From positions 62,001 to 126,000 of the forward strand of contig NZ_AAVU01000016.1 in assembly GCF_000169095.1 (NCBI RefSeq): DNA of 64,000 nt. Reading direction: 5' to 3'. The notes below the pieces were generated by a model. It had not been told where the DNA came from and searched no databases. It was given only the letters and a program-made list of their open reading frames with translations. Numbering within the stretch: position 1 is the first letter of the stretch; each line of letters starts with the position of its first letter. Origin of the DNA: Lyngbya sp. PCC 8106. GTDB taxonomy: Bacteria; Cyanobacteriota; Cyanobacteriia; Cyanobacteriales; Microcoleaceae. Shown here one piece after another: positions 7,758 through 18,025 of the stretch. Position numbers and translations under genes: made by a program.

Positions 7758-9290
7758 TTAATAAGCTCCTTTGCGATTCAAAACAACATGAACCGTTTTC
7801 CATAAAATCTGAAAATCAAGCAACAGTGACCAGTTATTAATATACATCACATCCAGACGAAAAGCATTCTCGAAATCAATAATATCTGAACGTCCAGAAA
7901 CCTGCCACAAACCCGTAATTCCCGGTAAAACATTTTGTCGTGCAAAGTGATGAGGCGCGAATCCCTCAACATCTCGTAAAGGCAGAGGACGCGGCCCAAC
8001 CAAACTCATTTGACCCCTGAGAACATTAATTAATTGCGGCAGTTCATCTAAACTATATTTACGCAAAACCTTCCCAACTTTTGTAATCCGAGGGTCATCT
8101 TTCATTTTAAAGAGAACACCACCTTTGATTTCGTTGTTTGCTTCTAGTTCTTTCATCAGTTGGTCAGCGTTAATCACCATTGTTCTAAATTTCCACACCT
8201 TAAAATGCCGCCCTCGCAAACCCAAACGAGTTTGTTTGTAGAAAATCGGCCCTGGTGAGTCTAATTTAATTAAAACTGCAATTAATAGCAAAACAGGACT
8301 AGCAAATAATAAAAGCAATACCGCAACTGTTAAATCAAATCCTCGTTTTAACCAAAAATCAGTTCCCATAATTGCAGGTGTTGAAAACCGAATGGTTGGC
8401 ATTCGACCAATCATTTCAATTTGAGGGGATTGATAAGGAAGTTCTAAACCAACTGGTAATACTCGTAAGTTAATTCCTGCGGTTTTTAAACTCCAATAAA
8501 AGGACATTGGATTCGGAATAGATTGCCAAGAACAAACAAATACTTCTCCTACATCTTGTTGTTGAATATCTTCTAGAATTTTTAGCCAATTTTTTTGTCC
8601 TTCAATCGTCGATAAATCTATTTGACCTACAACTTGAAATTCTCGATTACTAATTAGTTTGAGTGATATTTTCGCGGCTAAAGTATCCCGAGGCGTTCCA
8701 ATCAGAAAAATATTGCGCGTTAATATTCCTTTGCTGCGAACGGTAATGACAGCTAACTCTAATAAAAAACGACCAAACAAGACAAAAACAATGGTAAAAA
8801 TCCAGGCTAGTATAAACAGAGAGCGAGACAAAAATATACCGGGTCTATAGAGAAAAGCTAGCACAATTAAGATCACTTGTGCCAAGGTTAAACAGCTTAC
8901 TAAACGCAAAAAACGACGACGACTATCACGGCGACTATAAAGACCTGCTGCGGCGATAATACCAATGGTAATCGCTAAAATCGGGAATAAAAAACCCGGT
9001 TGTTCTGGTGAACTTCCGATGAGGTCAAAAGACTCAACACTTTGAAAATGTTTTGTGTTAATAACAATCCATTTAGAGCTTAACCATCCGAGGGAAATTA
9101 ACAGAGAATCGCAAAGGAAAAGAATGAGATTTCGGACTAAAGCAATCGCGGCTCCTTTGTCGAGATGAAGTAAAATACTAGGAGCGCGTTGGTCGTTAAA
9201 TTGAGCGTTGTCAATTTGGGGTTCATGTTTTTTTTCAGGGTTCGGCACATTCTTGAGCATGGTTTGATTACTCTGGTTTGAAAATAACAT
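7758..9290 (-). CDS. Polyprenyl-phosphate sugar-1-phosphate transferase (WbaP/ExoY-like)
   Basis: About 510 residues with the layout of long initiating transferases. The N-terminal half has four hydrophobic helices and a CoA-binding-like domain. A further helix (FDLTVAVLLLLFASPVLLLIAVLIKL is the region) leads into the catalytic domain with the motifs KFRTM, RKYSLDELPQLINVLRGQMSLVGPRP and PGITGLWQVSGRS. It would attach the first sugar phosphate to undecaprenyl phosphate in exopolysaccharide synthesis. The start is the ATG at 9288-9290; a TTG lies four codons upstream and another ATG ten codons in. It converges with the IS605 tnpA. Confidence 0.88.
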   Translation of the reverse strand: MLFSNQSNQTMLKNVPNPEKKHEPQIDNAQFNDQRAPSILLHLDKGAAIALVRNLILFLCDSLLISLGWLSSKWIVINTKHFQSVESFDLIGSSPEQPGFLFPILAITIGIIAAAGLYSRRDSRRRFLRLVSCLTLAQVILIVLAFLYRPGIFLSRSLFILAWIFTIVFVLFGRFLLELAVITVRSKGILTRNIFLIGTPRDTLAAKISLKLISNREFQVVGQIDLSTIEGQKNWLKILEDIQQQDVGEVFVCSWQSIPNPMSFYWSLKTAGINLRVLPVGLELPYQSPQIEMIGRMPTIRFSTPAIMGTDFWLKRGFDLTVAVLLLLFASPVLLLIAVLIKLDSPGPIFYKQTRLGLRGRHFKVWKFRTMVINADQLMKELEANNEIKGGVLFKMKDDPRITKVGKVLRKYSLDELPQLINVLRGQMSLVGPRPLPLRDVEGFAPHHFARQNVLPGITGLWQVSGRSDIIDFENAFRLDVMYINNWSLLLDFQILWKTVHVVLNRKGAY

Positions 9291-9806
9291 TAGTGAGAAC
9301 AATGACTCTATTGACTATCAATAGAGTTTGATTTTATTTCTAATCAGAATTTAGATCCTAGATGAGATAATTTGTGATCAAAAATGCGACCCTGATTACT
9401 TAATATACAAATACAATTAACCCAGTTGGGCTTCAATTGCAATCAACTCTAACAAACTTGAGTGGAGTAGAATTGTAAAATCAACAACTTTTCCATTATT
9501 GATGATACAATATAGAGGAAATTAGAGTACAAACAAGTGACTCTCGTGATTGACCTGTTAAGTTGAAATGGTTTTCAGTTTGAGAGTAAAGCTCGTTAAA
9601 TCGTGAAGTCAATATGATGAATCCCTTGTCTCCTCAATACATCAGCCTATCTGAAATTAGGGATAGTGCTGGTCTTCTCATTCTGGGCTGTGATCACAAC
9701 TCTATCATATCAAATCCGGGTTAATTTTCCTACCTTTTCTAAGATCATTTAATCAGTGATTCGGGAGCAATCACTTTCCCTTCTTGTGTTTAAAATATAA
9801 ATAAGT
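9291..9806. other. Intergenic region with a perfect hairpin
   Basis: No gene is seen. ACTCTATTG (9305-9313) and CAATAGAGT (9319-9327) form a perfect 9-bp stem with a 5-base loop, 15 bases upstream of the sugar-transferase ATG on the minus strand. It could bind a regulator or structure the leader of that mRNA. The rest is AT-rich and unremarkable. Confidence 0.5.
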
Positions 9807-11225
9807 TTAAGGTTTTGTAAATTCTTGTCGCAATCGATAAACAATTGTATCACGATCCACTTGATGAATAATCTCTTGAATCACCGTATCAATCCCCGAT
9901 TCTCCCCAAGTACAGCCTTGTTCAAGATAAACCTGAGCCGCCCGACCCACTGTATATGTTCCATAAGCCGAGATAGAAGCTTGAGTCAAAGCAACACCCG
10001 CATAAGTCGAAATATCAGTTGCTAATCCGGCGGCACTTTTACCTAATCCTAATATTGCCCCACTTCCCCACTCAGCGAGAATCATCCCACCCGCACTCAA
10101 CAAAATCGTTCGTAAAAGCTGACTCGCCTCATAATTGGTAATCGGTAAACCATACAAACGAGCCAGAGAACGAATCAAAATCAAATCACTAATTGTTGTC
10201 GCCAACACATCAATAATAGCAATCGGATTAATTGCGATCGCGATCGCTTTATACTTAGTAAACTGCCAAATTAACGCCTCAGCTTCCGTTTGCTGAAGTT
10301 TAATCGTTTGATGAGCAATTTGTTTTTCCGCCTCTCGCGCTTGTACCAACGCATTCAACGCCAAAAGAGAGCGTCCTTCAAGATGAAGAATATTAACAAT
10401 CGCACTTTTCAACTCGTCGATTTGAGGCGGTGGAGACTCCCATTCTGAAGTCACCCGACCATCAGGCCATTCAACCCGAACTTGAACTGTAGCAGGTTCT
10501 GCTGCAACTCGCACCACTTCCAACAGAGAGGAGTCAGTTTTCGCAGTTTCTCCAACTTTCAAGGGTTCGGTTGGTGCATCCCAGTTTAGATCGTCAAAAT
10601 CAAAATTCAGTGCATCAGGAGTCGTTAACCGTTGTAAATTGAAGTAAATCGCCTGTTGTTCGGTATCAGTGTAGAGGTCAACCTTATTAAAAACAACAAT
10701 TAAAGGTTTTGTTGATCTTCGCAACTCACACAGCCCTTCGTACTCCGTGCGAGTCAAATCACCCGACACCACAAACAAAATCAAATCCGCCTGACGAGTC
10801 ACCTCACGGGCCATTTCACCTCGAACCTGACCCCCCACCTCATCGAGTCCCGGCGTATCAATCAACTCCACCGGAATACTGTCTTGTTGGTGATCATAGC
10901 GAGAAGGAACCGTCCAACGTACCGAACGAGGCCATTGCGTGACTCCATTTAAAGGCCCCGTTTGCAAAATATGTTCTCCCAACAGGGCATTCAATACCGC
11001 TGACTTTCCCCGACTCACCAAACCAAAAACCGCAATTCGGATCAAACCCTGATCCAGTTTATCTAAACTCTCCGCGAGAATATCCAACTGGGTTTTGAGA
11101 GTGGCTTGTAATTCTGGGGGGTTTTGTCGTTGGCGTCGTTTGTGAGAATACCGAATCATCGCCTGTCGGAGACTGCGACGAGCGCGATCAAAATCCCAAG
11201 ATTCAACAGAGTCAGAGGAAGTCAT
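9807..11225 (-). CDS. Era/dynamin-like GTPase with C-terminal membrane (DUF697-type) region
   Basis: A ~472-residue protein. The G domain has a P-loop VFGLVSRGKSAVLNALLG, a switch region with LNGVTQWPRSVRW, a G3 motif ELIDTPGLDEVGG and a G4 motif VVFNKVDLYT. After about residue 310 come hydrophobic segments typical of the DUF697 region. Such GTPases are membrane-associated; the precise role in cyanobacteria is not known to me. The ATG at 11223-11225 was preferred to a TTG five codons upstream. It follows the epimerase gene by seven bases on the same strand, so the two are probably co-transcribed. Confidence 0.8.
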   Translation of the reverse strand: MTSSDSVESWDFDRARRSLRQAMIRYSHKRRQRQNPPELQATLKTQLDILAESLDKLDQGLIRIAVFGLVSRGKSAVLNALLGEHILQTGPLNGVTQWPRSVRWTVPSRYDHQQDSIPVELIDTPGLDEVGGQVRGEMAREVTRQADLILFVVSGDLTRTEYEGLCELRRSTKPLIVVFNKVDLYTDTEQQAIYFNLQRLTTPDALNFDFDDLNWDAPTEPLKVGETAKTDSSLLEVVRVAAEPATVQVRVEWPDGRVTSEWESPPPQIDELKSAIVNILHLEGRSLLALNALVQAREAEKQIAHQTIKLQQTEAEALIWQFTKYKAIAIAINPIAIIDVLATTISDLILIRSLARLYGLPITNYEASQLLRTILLSAGGMILAEWGSGAILGLGKSAAGLATDISTYAGVALTQASISAYGTYTVGRAAQVYLEQGCTWGESGIDTVIQEIIHQVDRDTIVYRLRQEFTKP

Positions 11226-11232
11226 AAGATTA

Positions 11233-12150
11233 TCAGACAATATCTTCTAGGGCAGGCTTAACAGTAGGATATTGATAGTCAAAATTGTAGGATACCGTGC
11301 GTTTGGGGATGACTTGCTGACCTTCGAGAACCAACTTCGCCGAATCTCCCAACAGGGTTTCTAGAGCAAAATCGGGGACAGGGAGCCAAGAAGGGCGGTG
11401 TAAAACTTCTCCCAAGGTATTACACAATTGTTCCATCCGAACGGGGTTAGGCGCGGTACCGTTAACCACTCCTTCAACTTCTGGATGCGTCAGCGCAAAG
11501 ATGATTAAACTCACTAAATCATCTCGATGAATCCAAGAAAACCACTGTTTCCCTGAACCCAAAGGCCCACCCGCAAACAGTTTAAACGGCGTTAGCATTT
11601 TTGCCAAAGCCCCTCCCATTCCTAAGACAATTCCAGTACGAACAATCACCAGACGAGTCCCGCTTTCTTTTACCTTTTGGGCGGCAGATTCCCAAGCTTG
11701 ACAGACTTGAGCGAGAAAATCATCCCCAGGTGGACTGGTTTCATCAAATATCGCCGTATTGCTAGTACCGTAATAACCGACTGCTGAAGAATTGACCAAA
11801 ACCGACGGTTTAGAATCAGCCTGTTCAATGGCTTCGACGAGTTTTGCGGTGCCTGTGGCGCGACTATGAATAATTTCTTGTTTGCGTTGAGGAGTCCAGC
11901 GTCCCTCTGCAATAGAAGCCCCTGCTAAATTAACCACACCCTGACACCCTGAAATCGCCTGTTGCCAAGATCCTGATTCTGTTGGAGTATAGCCGACAAT
12001 TTCTAACTGGGGATAGGCAGAATTGGGAAAAATACGCTTGGCCCGTTCGGGGTTGCGAGTTAGCACCAACACCTGATGTCCTTCTTTGTGAAGCCGCTCA
12101 ACCAAGCGAGTCCCGACAAATCCTGTTGCTCCGGTAATTGCTACTTTCAT
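11233..12150 (-). CDS. TIGR01777-family NAD(P)-dependent epimerase
   Basis: A 305-residue atypical SDR protein. The nucleotide-binding glycine motif is at the N-terminus (VAITGATGFVGTRLVERL), followed by VVNLAGASIAEGRWTPQRKQEI, the family hallmark. The active-site region is NSSAVGYYGTS, and the later motif FSWIHRDDLVSLI is also characteristic. The family is conserved in cyanobacteria and plastids; its substrate is unsettled. The ATG at 12148-12150 is used, a TTG lies one codon upstream. It is the first gene of a two-gene unit with the downstream GTPase. Confidence 0.88.
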   Translation of the reverse strand: MKVAITGATGFVGTRLVERLHKEGHQVLVLTRNPERAKRIFPNSAYPQLEIVGYTPTESGSWQQAISGCQGVVNLAGASIAEGRWTPQRKQEIIHSRATGTAKLVEAIEQADSKPSVLVNSSAVGYYGTSNTAIFDETSPPGDDFLAQVCQAWESAAQKVKESGTRLVIVRTGIVLGMGGALAKMLTPFKLFAGGPLGSGKQWFSWIHRDDLVSLIIFALTHPEVEGVVNGTAPNPVRMEQLCNTLGEVLHRPSWLPVPDFALETLLGDSAKLVLEGQQVIPKRTVSYNFDYQYPTVKPALEDIV

Positions 12151-12419
12151 CAATTTATAACTACTGAGTGACTCAGTTCAGACTCGATATGCGATCAATC
12201 TCAACTTGTTTTTGATTATACCGAGCGACAAGACAACTCTCTGCTGTGTTGTCAATTTATCCCCACTCATACACAATGAACTGATGTGGGGTTTGGGGAG
12301 ATGGGAAGTGGGAAATTGGGAGATGTGAGATCTTGCCTTTTAACCTCACGACTTCTGACTATTTTGGGAACTCTTAAGATAAATAGAGACTGCGAACTGA
12401 AAACGGTGAACTTGAAAAA

Positions 12420-14063
12420 ATGCCACTGAAGAAACTTAACTTGCTGGTTGGAGCTACAACAGTCATTTGTGTGGGCGCTTTAACAAGTCTACTTTATCTA
12501 AAAACAGCTAAAGTACGAGCCTATAGTGTAACCGAAAGTGCCAAGCTTGTACCCCAGGATGCTCGCATGGCAACTTTTATCTCGTCTACTCCCGAAGCAA
12601 TGACTCACCTCAAGCAGTTTGGTACGCCAGAGGCGCGAACTTGGATCACTCAAAATTTAACGACTTTTAAACAAAAAAGCTTGGCGGATACTAGCCTCAA
12701 TTTTGAGCGGGATCTTCAGTCTTGGATCGGGGGAGTGATGGTTGCTCTTTTACCGAATGAAGATGGACAAGAACCGGAAGATTTTGATGTGTTGATGGTT
12801 GTGGGAATCAAAAACCCGATCAAAGCTTGGCATTTTGCTCGTCAGTTTAATGATCAAGCCAATCTTCAACGTCAGCAACGAGACTATAAAGGTGTCGAAA
12901 TTGTTGAGTATACAGAGTCAGAAGGCAGACGTTACAATGTTGCCGTACTCAACAGTCATATTATCGTTGCTGCCGATCCGAACGCAATTGAACGAGCAAT
13001 TGATACGGCTCTGGGTGAAGCCTCTTTAGCGAGTTTAACAGGAACAAACCAGGCTTTTCTCAATAGTGTTGATGTTCCTAATCCCATTGCCACTCTCTAT
13101 ATTGCAGAATATCCTACTTTTATTCAACAAATCACGGCTGATGTTTCCCCGTCTTCTCAGTTATCGATGCAGGTTTTATCCCACATCAAGCCTGTTAAGT
13201 CTGTAGTTCTCGGTATTGGAGTCGATCAACTGGGAATTCGTCTCAAAGCCATGACTCTACTCAATGATCGCGCTATTCGTCAATCTCAACAACCTCACCT
13301 CGATCCGATCGTGACTCGCTTTCCCGCAAATACGATTGGATTAATTCAAACTCAAGGGATTAAGGAAATTTGGTCAGAAATTCTCACGTTAGCTGAAGAC
13401 AATTCTGATCTCAATCGTGTCGTTAGACAAGTTAAACGGGGCTTGAATGCGATTAATTTAGATGCGGATCAAGATGTATTTGGCTGGATGGATGGTGAAT
13501 TTGCTTTGGGGTTGATCGCCAACGATGAAGGAGTGCTGGCTCCTTTGGGCTTGGGCGGGGTGTTGATGCTAGAAACGAGCGATCGCCCTGCGGCCGAAAG
13601 AATGCTCGCTCAACTTGATACAGTTGTCTCTGGGAGTAATCCTCCGGTGAATATTGAACAACGTGCGATCGCTGGAGTCGAAGTGACTGAATGGAAAGAT
13701 CCCCAACAAGGGACTTTATTTGGACATGGTTGGCTGCAATCAAATTTAGTGTTTATTGCCTTTGGAGGGCCTGTTGTCGAAGCGATCACCAGTGAACCCC
13801 AACTCCCGATCACGGCCAATCCTCGCTATCAGAACGTGACGGAATTATTACCCCAAGCTAATCACAGCTATGTTTATCTTGATGTTGAGGAGCTAGTGAC
13901 TTGGGCGACTGGTTATCTGATTGCGGCTCCGGCGATCGCTGTTCAACCGAATGCTTTGGCATTGATTAACTCGGTTCAGGGCTTAGGAATTAGTGCAACT
14001 CGCCTCGATCAAGAAACTGCTAGAGTAGAAATGATTTTAACACTCAAACCAAAAAGAAACTAA
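12420..14063 (+). CDS. DUF3352 domain protein
   Basis: A 547-residue protein with an N-terminal hydrophobic helix at about residues 7-27 (signal anchor), then ESAKLVPQDARMATFIS, the start of the DUF3352 domain. The remainder alternates beta-rich segments such as LQSWIGGVMVALLP and FGWMDGEFALGLI. The family is widespread in cyanobacteria and has no established function. It is probably exported or anchored on the outer face of the plasma or thylakoid membrane. It is divergent from the epimerase/GTPase unit across a 269-base gap containing degenerate GGGAGAT-like heptamers. Confidence 0.8.
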   Translation: MPLKKLNLLVGATTVICVGALTSLLYLKTAKVRAYSVTESAKLVPQDARMATFISSTPEAMTHLKQFGTPEARTWITQNLTTFKQKSLADTSLNFERDLQSWIGGVMVALLPNEDGQEPEDFDVLMVVGIKNPIKAWHFARQFNDQANLQRQQRDYKGVEIVEYTESEGRRYNVAVLNSHIIVAADPNAIERAIDTALGEASLASLTGTNQAFLNSVDVPNPIATLYIAEYPTFIQQITADVSPSSQLSMQVLSHIKPVKSVVLGIGVDQLGIRLKAMTLLNDRAIRQSQQPHLDPIVTRFPANTIGLIQTQGIKEIWSEILTLAEDNSDLNRVVRQVKRGLNAINLDADQDVFGWMDGEFALGLIANDEGVLAPLGLGGVLMLETSDRPAAERMLAQLDTVVSGSNPPVNIEQRAIAGVEVTEWKDPQQGTLFGHGWLQSNLVFIAFGGPVVEAITSEPQLPITANPRYQNVTELLPQANHSYVYLDVEELVTWATGYLIAAPAIAVQPNALALINSVQGLGISATRLDQETARVEMILTLKPKRN

Positions 14064-14318
14064 AAAGTGAAAGAGTAATCCGGGGAACTGGGTAAGATGT
14101 TATGTAGCGATCGCAAATATTAACTGACTGCCAGATTCAGGGGCATTGCGGTGACTGATCTGACTATTGGCTCACCCACTCACTTTTTTGAGTCTCCATT
14201 CGGGTTCAGCATCTAGGGAGAGTCAAAGCGAAATATTTGGAAACACAACGATTTTAGGCAAAGGGAGTTTTGACTCAGCTAAACTCTGACAATCTACATT
14301 TAACTATTGCAGAAGACC

Positions 14319-15605
14319 ATGCGTATTTTAATCTACTCCTATAACTACCATCCGGAACCCATTGGCATCGCCCCTTTAATGACTGAGTTAGCTGAAGGTC
14401 TTGTCAAGCAAGGTCACGAAGTCCGAGTTGTTACCGGAATGCCCAACTATCCCCAACGCCGCATTTATGACGAATATCAAGGTAAATTTTATCTAACTGA
14501 AGAAAGAAATGGAGTCACCATTCAACGCAGTTATATTTTTGTTCGTGGCCCTGAACCGGGTGTGCTTGATCGAATTTTGTTGGATGGAAGTTTTATTTTT
14601 ACCAGTTTATTTCAAGCGATTAATGGTTGGCGACCGGATGTTATTTTTGCCACAGAACCCCCTTTATTAGTTTGTGTTCCGGTTGCTCTTTATGCTTGGG
14701 TGAACCGCTGTCCGTTTGTGTTAAATATTCAAGATATTGTCTCGGAAGCGGCTGTGCGCGTCAACCTGCTGAAAAAAGGAGGGCCGTTAGTAGCGATTGC
14801 TGAAATGTTAGAAAAGTTTGCTTATTGGCGAGCTGATAAATTGAGTGTCATTGCAACAGGATTTATTGAAGCTTTAGAACAAAAAGGTGTACCCTCGAAA
14901 AAGATTAGTTATATTCCGAATTGGGTTGATACCGATTTTATTCGACCACTACCCAAAGAAAATAATCCCTTCCGAAAAGAGCATCAACTTGAAGATAAAT
15001 TTGTGATTTTGTATTCAGGAAATATTGCTCTAACTCAAGGTTTAGAAACGGTTATTCAAGCCGCAGCTAAATTAAAACATATTCCTGAAATTACCTTTGT
15101 GATTGTCGGAGAAGAAAGAGCTTTGGGTCATTTACAAGAATATTGCAATACCTGTGATGCAACCAATGTCTGTTTGTTACCCTTTCAACCCCGCGAAAAA
15201 CTACCAGAAATGCTCTCGGCAGCTAATATCGGTTTAGTCGTTCAAAAAAGTCATGTTACCGTTTTTAATCTGCCTTCAAAAATCCCTGTTTTGTTAGCGA
15301 GTGGATGTGCAGTAGTCGGTTCTGTTCCTGATACTGGAACGGCGAAAGAAGCTATTGTTAAAAGTGGGGCGGGTGTGGTTGTCCCTCCAGAAGATGCAGA
15401 GGCTCTTGCTGATAGTATTTTAGCACTTTATCACGATCCAGAACAAGTGAAAAGGTTAGGTGAACGAGGTCGCAAATATGCTGAAGAATTCTTTTCTTTT
15501 GAGCAAGCCTTAAAACAGTACGAAACCTTATTTTCTCAGGTTGTTCCGACCGAAAAAGTTTCCTTATTCAAACCGATTGTCAAGTCCAATTCCGACATTC
15601 ATTAA
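14319..15605 (+). CDS. WcaI-like glycosyltransferase (GT4)
   Basis: About 428 residues with the GT-B fold. The N-terminus MRILIYSYNYHPEPIGIAPL and the segment VRVVTGMPNYPQRRIYDEYQ are typical of WcaI-family transferases. The C-terminal donor-binding lobe includes LYSGNIALTQGLETVIQAA and the motif PSKIPVLLASGCAVVGSVPD. It probably adds a sugar to an exopolysaccharide repeat unit. I used the ATG at 14319 because the ATG fits the family N-terminus; a TTG lies four codons upstream. It is a single gene, with other polysaccharide genes 5-9 kb away. Confidence 0.88.
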   Translation: MRILIYSYNYHPEPIGIAPLMTELAEGLVKQGHEVRVVTGMPNYPQRRIYDEYQGKFYLTEERNGVTIQRSYIFVRGPEPGVLDRILLDGSFIFTSLFQAINGWRPDVIFATEPPLLVCVPVALYAWVNRCPFVLNIQDIVSEAAVRVNLLKKGGPLVAIAEMLEKFAYWRADKLSVIATGFIEALEQKGVPSKKISYIPNWVDTDFIRPLPKENNPFRKEHQLEDKFVILYSGNIALTQGLETVIQAAAKLKHIPEITFVIVGEERALGHLQEYCNTCDATNVCLLPFQPREKLPEMLSAANIGLVVQKSHVTVFNLPSKIPVLLASGCAVVGSVPDTGTAKEAIVKSGAGVVVPPEDAEALADSILALYHDPEQVKRLGERGRKYAEEFFSFEQALKQYETLFSQVVPTEKVSLFKPIVKSNSDIH

Positions 15606-15989
15606 TTGAGAATAAGATAGAAGTCAGAAGAATTATGAATTATAAATTATGAATTGCAAGTGAATTCGGGGAGGAAAATATTTTTGAAATCCTTCAGTTA
15701 TTCCTCTGCTTATAATTCATAATTCAACATTATTCATCACTCAAAGCAGTGATTAAGCTGAGTTAAAAACTTGGGTTGGAAGTGAATCAACTCCCATTGC
15801 TAAAGAGTTTAATCGTTCAGTTAATATCAACGAAGTTTATGCTGTTTTGAGTAAGTATGTTTTAAATTAAAAGCTGCTTTTGAAAATCCTCAAAATCAAC
15901 AGCTATTCTTGCTAAAAATAAGAGATAATAAAGTGGGTAGCTAATTAAAACTACCCTTTAATTGATTGTTAAGTTTGGGTTCAGAAAGA
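15606..15989. other. Intergenic region; AT-rich inverted repeat and a possible coding remnant
   Basis: AATTATGAATTATAAATTATGAATT at about 15633-15655 (AT palindrome family) and its inverted form near 15708-15725 resemble dispersed cyanobacterial repeats; another copy is near 33,770. From about 15754 to 15870 one frame reads 38 codons without an ATG, ending EVYAVLSKYVLN, and may be the tail of a lost gene. No family recognised. Confidence 0.35.
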
Positions 15990-16592
15990 CTATCTTGCCG
16001 CTGTTAACTCTTGTAACTGAGCCGCAGAAATATCAGGCGGTAAAATTACTGCATCAATGGCATGAACGACACCATTACTCGCTCGAAGATCAGCTTCGAT
16101 GACTTCAGCACCTTCAACTACAACCATACCATTAGCAACGTCAATATTCACTCCACTGCCTTCAGCCGTTTCAAAAAATCCAGAACTAATTTCACTAGAG
16201 TCGGCTGCACCTAAAACAACGTGATAGAGTAGAATTCGACGCAATGTTTCTTGATTTTCAGGTTGTAGGAGTGCTTCTAATGTTCTTGGAGGTAAAGCTG
16301 CAAAAGCCTCATCTGTGGGTGCAAATACTGTATAATCACCCGTATTTTTTAATGTATCTGCTAAACCTGCGGCTTCTACGGCTTTCTCAAGAGTATTAAA
16401 AGATGCACTCTCCGAAAGTTCGCCAACAATGCTTTGTTTAGAAGACATTTCTTGGCTCATCGAGCTACTGCCCCTATATTCATTCGCAACGGCTCTATTA
16501 AGATTACCAACAGCAGAGACGGTTACTAAACCGCTTAAGCTAACAATAGTTGCGAGTAAAACTTTAGGTAATTGGGTATTTAAAGATTTCAT
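15990..16592 (-). CDS. Secreted fasciclin (FAS1) domain protein
   Basis: A 200-residue protein with an N-terminal signal-like helix (VLLATIVSLSGLVTVSAVG). It carries one FAS1 domain from about residue 55 on: FNTLEKAVEAAGLADTLK, then GDYTVFAPTDEAFAALP and LRRILLYHVVLGA, and finally GVVHAIDAVILPP. Single-FAS1 secreted proteins are common in cyanobacteria and are thought to act in adhesion or matrix contact; the role here is inferred from family only. It stands alone, with AT-rich spacers on both sides. Confidence 0.9.
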   Translation of the reverse strand: MKSLNTQLPKVLLATIVSLSGLVTVSAVGNLNRAVANEYRGSSSMSQEMSSKQSIVGELSESASFNTLEKAVEAAGLADTLKNTGDYTVFAPTDEAFAALPPRTLEALLQPENQETLRRILLYHVVLGAADSSEISSGFFETAEGSGVNIDVANGMVVVEGAEVIEADLRASNGVVHAIDAVILPPDISAAQLQELTAAR

Positions 16593-16881
16593 AATTGTTG
16601 TGAGTTACATTTCTTTACATCTCTAATTTAGATCCTAACGGCTTGGTTTGCTATCCTTCGGATGAAAGAGATTAAAAATTTAACGGTTCTAAATTTTTGA
16701 GAATTGAGTTCACAATATTTGTAAAATCTCTACCAAAAGAGTGATTGCAAGTTCAGAGAAATTTTTTAAGTAAATCTCTCAATACAGAGTAACTGAATCA
16801 AAAATCTGATGATTAAAACTCAATGATGACTCCATCAAATCTTGCAAAAAAAATAGTTGATTCTAACCCAAATCCTGTCAT

Positions 16882-17868
16882 TTATCCGACGTCACTCGTT
16901 GGTAATAATCCCTTTTCCTGTAACCATTCCCGGTTAAATAATTTCGACTGATAGCGAGTTCCACTATCACACAACACCGTAACAAGAGTATGACCTGGCC
17001 CCATTTTTTTTGCTAATGCGACAGTTGCCCCCACATTAATTCCTACAGAACCCCCCATAAATAAGCCATCTTTTTCTAATAGTTGATACACGACCCGCAC
17101 CGCTTCGATATCATCAACTTGAATAGCATCATCTATCGGTACATCTTCCATATTAGCCGTGACGCGACTATTACCAATTCCTTCTGTGATTGAACTGCCT
17201 TCTGGGTTAATTTCTCCCGTTTTCACATAACTATAAAGACCACTTCCCATCGGGTCAGCGAGAACGGTTTTAATATTGGGATTCTTTTCTTTTAAATATA
17301 AAGAAACCCCCGCAAATGTTCCTCCGGTTCCGGTTGCCGCGACCCAAGCATCAACTTTGCCGTCTGTTTGTTCCCAAATTTCTGGGCCTGTGGTTTCATA
17401 ATGGGCAATACGATTTGCTAGATTATCAAATTGATTCGCCCAAATTGCATTTTCCATTTCCGATGCAGTTCGGCCTGAAAGCTTAACATAATTATTAGGA
17501 TCACGGTAGGGAACCGCCGGAACTGTACGAACTTCTGCCCCCAATGTTCTTAATAAATCTATTTTTTCTTGGGATTGAGTTTCGGGGATAATAATCAAAC
17601 ATTTGTAACCTTTGGCATTACAAATATGGGCTAAACCAATGCCTGTATTCCCGGCTGTTCCTTCTACAACAGTTCCTCCGGGTTTGAGTAATCCCTTTTC
17701 TTCTGCATCTTTAATAATATAAAATGCAGCCCGATCTTTAACTGAACCACCCGGATTTAAAAATTCGGCTTTCCCTAAAATTTCACAACCAGTTTCTTCA
17801 CTAAAACTATTGAGTCGAATCAGGGGAGTATTACCAACTGTTCCGACAAAACCATTTTTAATATCCAT
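16882..17868 (-). CDS. cysK: Cysteine synthase A (O-acetylserine sulfhydrylase)
   Basis: A 328-residue PLP enzyme of the fold-type II family. It begins GFVGTVGNTPLIRLNSFSEE. The PLP lysine is in GGSVKDRAA near residue 44, the substrate loop is VEGTAGNTGIGLA, and the phosphate-binding loop is ATGTGGTFAG. It converts O-acetylserine plus sulfide to cysteine. Two adjacent ATGs exist (17871 and 17868); either could be used. The 289-base region upstream of its end contains nothing evident. Confidence 0.92.
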   Translation of the reverse strand: MDIKNGFVGTVGNTPLIRLNSFSEETGCEILGKAEFLNPGGSVKDRAAFYIIKDAEEKGLLKPGGTVVEGTAGNTGIGLAHICNAKGYKCLIIIPETQSQEKIDLLRTLGAEVRTVPAVPYRDPNNYVKLSGRTASEMENAIWANQFDNLANRIAHYETTGPEIWEQTDGKVDAWVAATGTGGTFAGVSLYLKEKNPNIKTVLADPMGSGLYSYVKTGEINPEGSSITEGIGNSRVTANMEDVPIDDAIQVDDIEAVRVVYQLLEKDGLFMGGSVGINVGATVALAKKMGPGHTLVTVLCDSGTRYQSKLFNREWLQEKGLLPTSDVG

Positions 17869-18025
17869 CATCCTGAATTAAATTTAAGTTGTCTGACTTT
17901 TTCAGATCGGGTGGATCGCATTTTCATCCCTTTCTGCTGTTCAACAACACAAACAGGTTTGACCCACCCTGATCATTTCTTGTGATCTCTCAATCACCAA
18001 TGACAACTATTTTACTCGAATTTAA

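Noticed and set aside
9291..9302. TTG start for the sugar transferase
   Set aside because: An ATG four codons in is preferred; the extra residues add no family feature.
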